This document shows positions 14,138 to 16,167 of a stretch of DNA of 16,167 nucleotides, piece by piece. Made by a program: the position numbers and the translations under genes. Source of the DNA: Bacteroidia bacterium. Lineage in GTDB: Bacteria; Bacteroidota; Bacteroidia; Bacteroidales; CAJPTX01. How positions within the stretch are numbered: position 1 is the stretch's first letter; every line of letters starts with the position of its first letter. The stretch spans positions 1-16,167 of the forward strand of contig CAJPTS010000018.1 of assembly GCA_905373625.1 (NCBI GenBank), written 5' to 3'. Below the pieces are notes generated by a model. The model did not search any database and was not told where the DNA came from. It saw only the letters and a program-made list of their open reading frames with translations.

Positions 14138-16167
14138 TCAACCCATTTCTGTTATTTCCGCATAAATGGTAGCACACACGCGCAAGTACCAATTCACATC
14201 ATCATAGTCTAGTGTACGCCCTTTGCGCTTCTGCAACCACAACCGTGCGGGTTGGTAAGCGCCTACAAAGTGATCCCACACAGAGGCTGGGACGTTGTTG
14301 AAATACTGCGTAGCGTTTATCCACACCTTACCGTTGTCGTACTCTATCTTTTCAATGAGGTTAGTACCTGCTACATCAAAAGTCGTAATAAGAGGAAGGT
14401 TTAGTGTTTCGTCCATAAGGTGGAGACGACGTAAACGCTCGCCTATTGCTGCATAGCGCTGGTACTCAGCTTTGTCTTTCGGATAAGGGATGCGCGGGTA
14501 TTCTATCTTGAGGAACTCGAAGTACTTGGTGCGATACTCGGGATCGTGCAACACGCCGTAGATGTAATCAAATACCTCTTCGCCTTTTACGGGTTCGCCG
14601 ATAGCCTCGCTAATCTTTGCGAGTATTTCGGGGCGCATGTTGAGTTCGAGTTCTATTGGTTTACCTCTATGAGTCTTACCAGCGACGAGCTCTGCTGGGG
14701 AGTAGTTCCATCCTTCGGGGAGGCGGTAGAGGGGGAAAGCGGTCGTACATCCAGATATCATATTGATGTCAATCATCTGTTGTGTAACAAAACAGTGTTG
14801 AAATGATACTGACGAAGCGCGTCTCACGACACACAGCGCATAATTATTTGTACTGAGTAAGGAGCCCAACAGGCGGAATCGCGGCCAGGCTGCGATTCCG
14901 CCTGTTTTACCAGTATAAAGAATATACCGCCGATCATACGGTCGATAAATATACGACGCTATCACCAATGCCTTTTTACCCTCTGCTGTTTGAATATCTG
15001 TTATCGCCTCTTGCAATTTCCAATCTCGCGTGTCGCGAGGAAGTTTATACTCCTGTTTTAGGTGTTCTGCATCTCCTACTAAAAAAGCACTTTTCAAGGC
15101 TTCACTTTGCTTTTCTGAATAGTTGACTAACAACTCGTCACGCGTTGTAGTCATACCCGTAGCTTGTTCCACAAAAAGCTCCTTTAATATAAATCCAGAA
15201 AAATAGTTGACTTCTAAGTCAAACTTCTTAGGAACAAAGAAATAATAGGGCGCTACTGGGAGTAGTATTTCCCATTCGGTGTTGGTTAAGCGTAATTCCT
15301 CTAGGGCGGCAAACTTCTCTTTTCGTAAACCGTACAGCTCGGCATAGTGCAGTGTGGCAGGAGTCTCTGTATGCTCCTTATGCTTTACCAGTATCATAAT
15401 CCCCACTCCAGCTTGAATATCAAAGACATTTTCGTCCTTCCCACCTGTCGGGGTCTTTTCTTTCATACGGCTATTGCCATGCAGATTTAATAGATAAATC
15501 TCGTCAAAGTCTCTGAGCAGCTCCTCTCTCATCCGTCTATGCACGACACCATCCAAAAAACTGTTATTGGTAATAAAGCCAATTATCCCCTCTCCCGTGC
15601 GCATCATTTGCCACTGCGCATAGCGAATGAACTTGATGTAGTCGTCTGAAAGGGGCTGGATGTTCTGCTCGTTAAGCCCTGTCTTATACGACAGCATAAG
15701 CCTTTCTATCCACTCGCTCTTGTTCTTACTTCCACGACTGTAGGGAGGATTGCCGAGCATGACCATTACTCGCATATCACGCTTGAGGGCATTGACTGCC
15801 TCTGCTTCGTCGTCAATGGGAAAGAGACCACCCGTCGCGGGGTGTTCTTTCTCGAGCGTATTGGTAAGATATATGCCATAGCGTGCGTCACCGAGGGCGG
15901 TAGCACCCGTCTCGTGAAAGACATACTCTAGGTTCAGATGTGCCATGGCGTAAGGAGCCATCAGGATCTCGTAGCCGTGAAGGCGCGGGAGAAGATGGTT
16001 ACGCACATAGTCATTCCAGACGCCCTGTTGCCCCGCGAACTTGCGATAGATGGCACGAACCACCCCAACAAGGAACGTGCCTGTACCCGTGGCAGGGTCT
16101 AGGATCTGCAAACGGTGCTTGCCGTTTGGCGCTTGGCTATAGTCTGCCAACCCACTCTTTAACCCGA
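14138..16167 (-). CDS. Single-chain restriction-modification enzyme, methyltransferase and target-recognition part, cut by right edge
   Basis: The frame is open from the right edge to a TGA at 14138-14140, about 676 residues; the start and nuclease domain lie outside. A TTG at 16150 is not a credible start, because the frame continues upstream as GLKSGLADY, matching GLRDGLADR in the left-edge gene. Visible motifs are LDPATGTGTF (SAM binding, ~16075-16102) and GNPPYSRG (motif IV NPPY, 15740-15751), which together specify an N6-adenine methyltransferase. The C-terminal half matches the type ISP C-terminal specificity domain (PF18135), ending VGAYQPARLWLQKRKGR, DYDDVNWYLRV and EITEMG. It would recognise and modify a DNA site and, with the missing N-terminal nuclease, cut unmodified DNA. 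By alignment with the left copy the full protein would be about 1,030 residues. A perfect 15-bp palindrome lies inside at 14868-14906. No other host-defence gene is seen. Confidence 0.88.
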   Translation of the reverse strand, partial: GLKSGLADYSQAPNGKHRLQILDPATGTGTFLVGVVRAIYRKFAGQQGVWNDYVRNHLLPRLHGYEILMAPYAMAHLNLEYVFHETGATALGDARYGIYLTNTLEKEHPATGGLFPIDDEAEAVNALKRDMRVMVMLGNPPYSRGSKNKSEWIERLMLSYKTGLNEQNIQPLSDDYIKFIRYAQWQMMRTGEGIIGFITNNSFLDGVVHRRMREELLRDFDEIYLLNLHGNSRMKEKTPTGGKDENVFDIQAGVGIMILVKHKEHTETPATLHYAELYGLRKEKFAALEELRLTNTEWEILLPVAPYYFFVPKKFDLEVNYFSGFILKELFVEQATGMTTTRDELLVNYSEKQSEALKSAFLVGDAEHLKQEYKLPRDTRDWKLQEAITDIQTAEGKKALVIASYIYRPYDRRYILYTGKTGGIAAWPRFRLLGSLLSTNNYALCVVRRASSVSFQHCFVTQQMIDINMISGCTTAFPLYRLPEGWNYSPAELVAGKTHRGKPIELELNMRPEILAKISEAIGEPVKGEEVFDYIYGVLHDPEYRTKYFEFLKIEYPRIPYPKDKAEYQRYAAIGERLRRLHLMDETLNLPLITTFDVAGTNLIEKIEYDNGKVWINATQYFNNVPASVWDHFVGAYQPARLWLQKRKGRTLDYDDVNWYLRVCATIYAEITEMG
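14868..14906. repeat. Perfect 15-bp inverted repeat inside the restriction gene
   Basis: The arms AACAGGCGGAATCGC (14868-14882) and GCGATTCCGCCTGTT (14892-14906) are exact complements around a 9-base loop. They encode the segment KTGGIAAWPRFRLL between the methyltransferase core and the C-terminal end. Reading is uninterrupted, so the hairpin is compatible with function. Confidence 0.9.

Noticed and set aside
13922..14212. Plus-strand frames of 69 and 96 codons between the barrel and right restriction genes
   Set aside because: They overlap the restriction gene's 3' end antisense, differ in frame and show no motif; I see no gene in 13874-14137.
1..16167. Possibility that the window is a circular element whose ends join
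   Set aside because: The left end matches the right gene at about 15849, not at the right end, and the two copies differ by roughly a fifth of bases, so they are separate genes.
1..16167. tRNA, rRNA, CRISPR array, integrase or attachment site
   Set aside because: Scanned for these by eye on both strands; no cloverleaf, regular spacer-repeat pattern or recombinase motif was found.

Overview
The window looks like chromosomal DNA of a Bacteroidota species, most likely order Bacteroidales and possibly close to Porphyromonas; the genus is a guess. Three things support this. A giant secreted protease ends in a type A type IX secretion (T9SS) sorting domain. An outer-membrane protein has a carboxypeptidase-like regulatory domain followed by a plug and a beta-barrel. 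There is also a fragment of the AAA-ATPase-like/DUF1703 family that is common in this group. Genes here show no obvious Shine-Dalgarno sites, which also fits.

Layout, left to right. Positions 1-1367 (minus) hold the N-terminal ~455 residues of a single-chain restriction-modification enzyme, cut by the left edge. Immediately upstream of it in the direction of transcription, 1406-1744 (minus) is a frameshifted, truncated AAA-ATPase-like remnant. Positions 2016-11174 (plus) encode one ~3050-residue mosaic subtilisin-family protease, closed by a very strong hairpin terminator. A ~310-base gap (11175-11485) holds that terminator, a pair of imperfect repeats resembling insertion-sequence ends, and an isolated palindrome. 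Positions 11486-13873 (minus) encode an outer-membrane beta-barrel protein convergent with the protease. Positions 14138-16167 (minus) hold the C-terminal ~675 residues of a second restriction-modification enzyme, cut by the right edge.

The two restriction-modification genes have the same orientation. Where they overlap in this window (88 residues around the SAM-binding motif) I count 82 identical residues, while the DNA appears only about four-fifths identical. They are therefore diverged paralogues or alleles under protein-level constraint, flanking a surface-protein island of about 14 kb. The composite gene would be about 1,030 residues with the order nuclease, helical spacer, N6-adenine methyltransferase, target recognition. 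No helicase is present, so despite type ISP-like C-terminal homology the architecture resembles a type IIG enzyme.

The protease would be exported by Sec and then by T9SS and anchored at the cell surface, and the barrel protein sits in the outer membrane. Their convergent orientation argues against an operon, and any functional link is inference. I see no complete novel system. The best leads are the duplicated restriction enzymes flanking cargo, a perfect 15-bp palindrome inside the target-recognition region of one of them, and an A8 tract just before the T9SS sorting domain.
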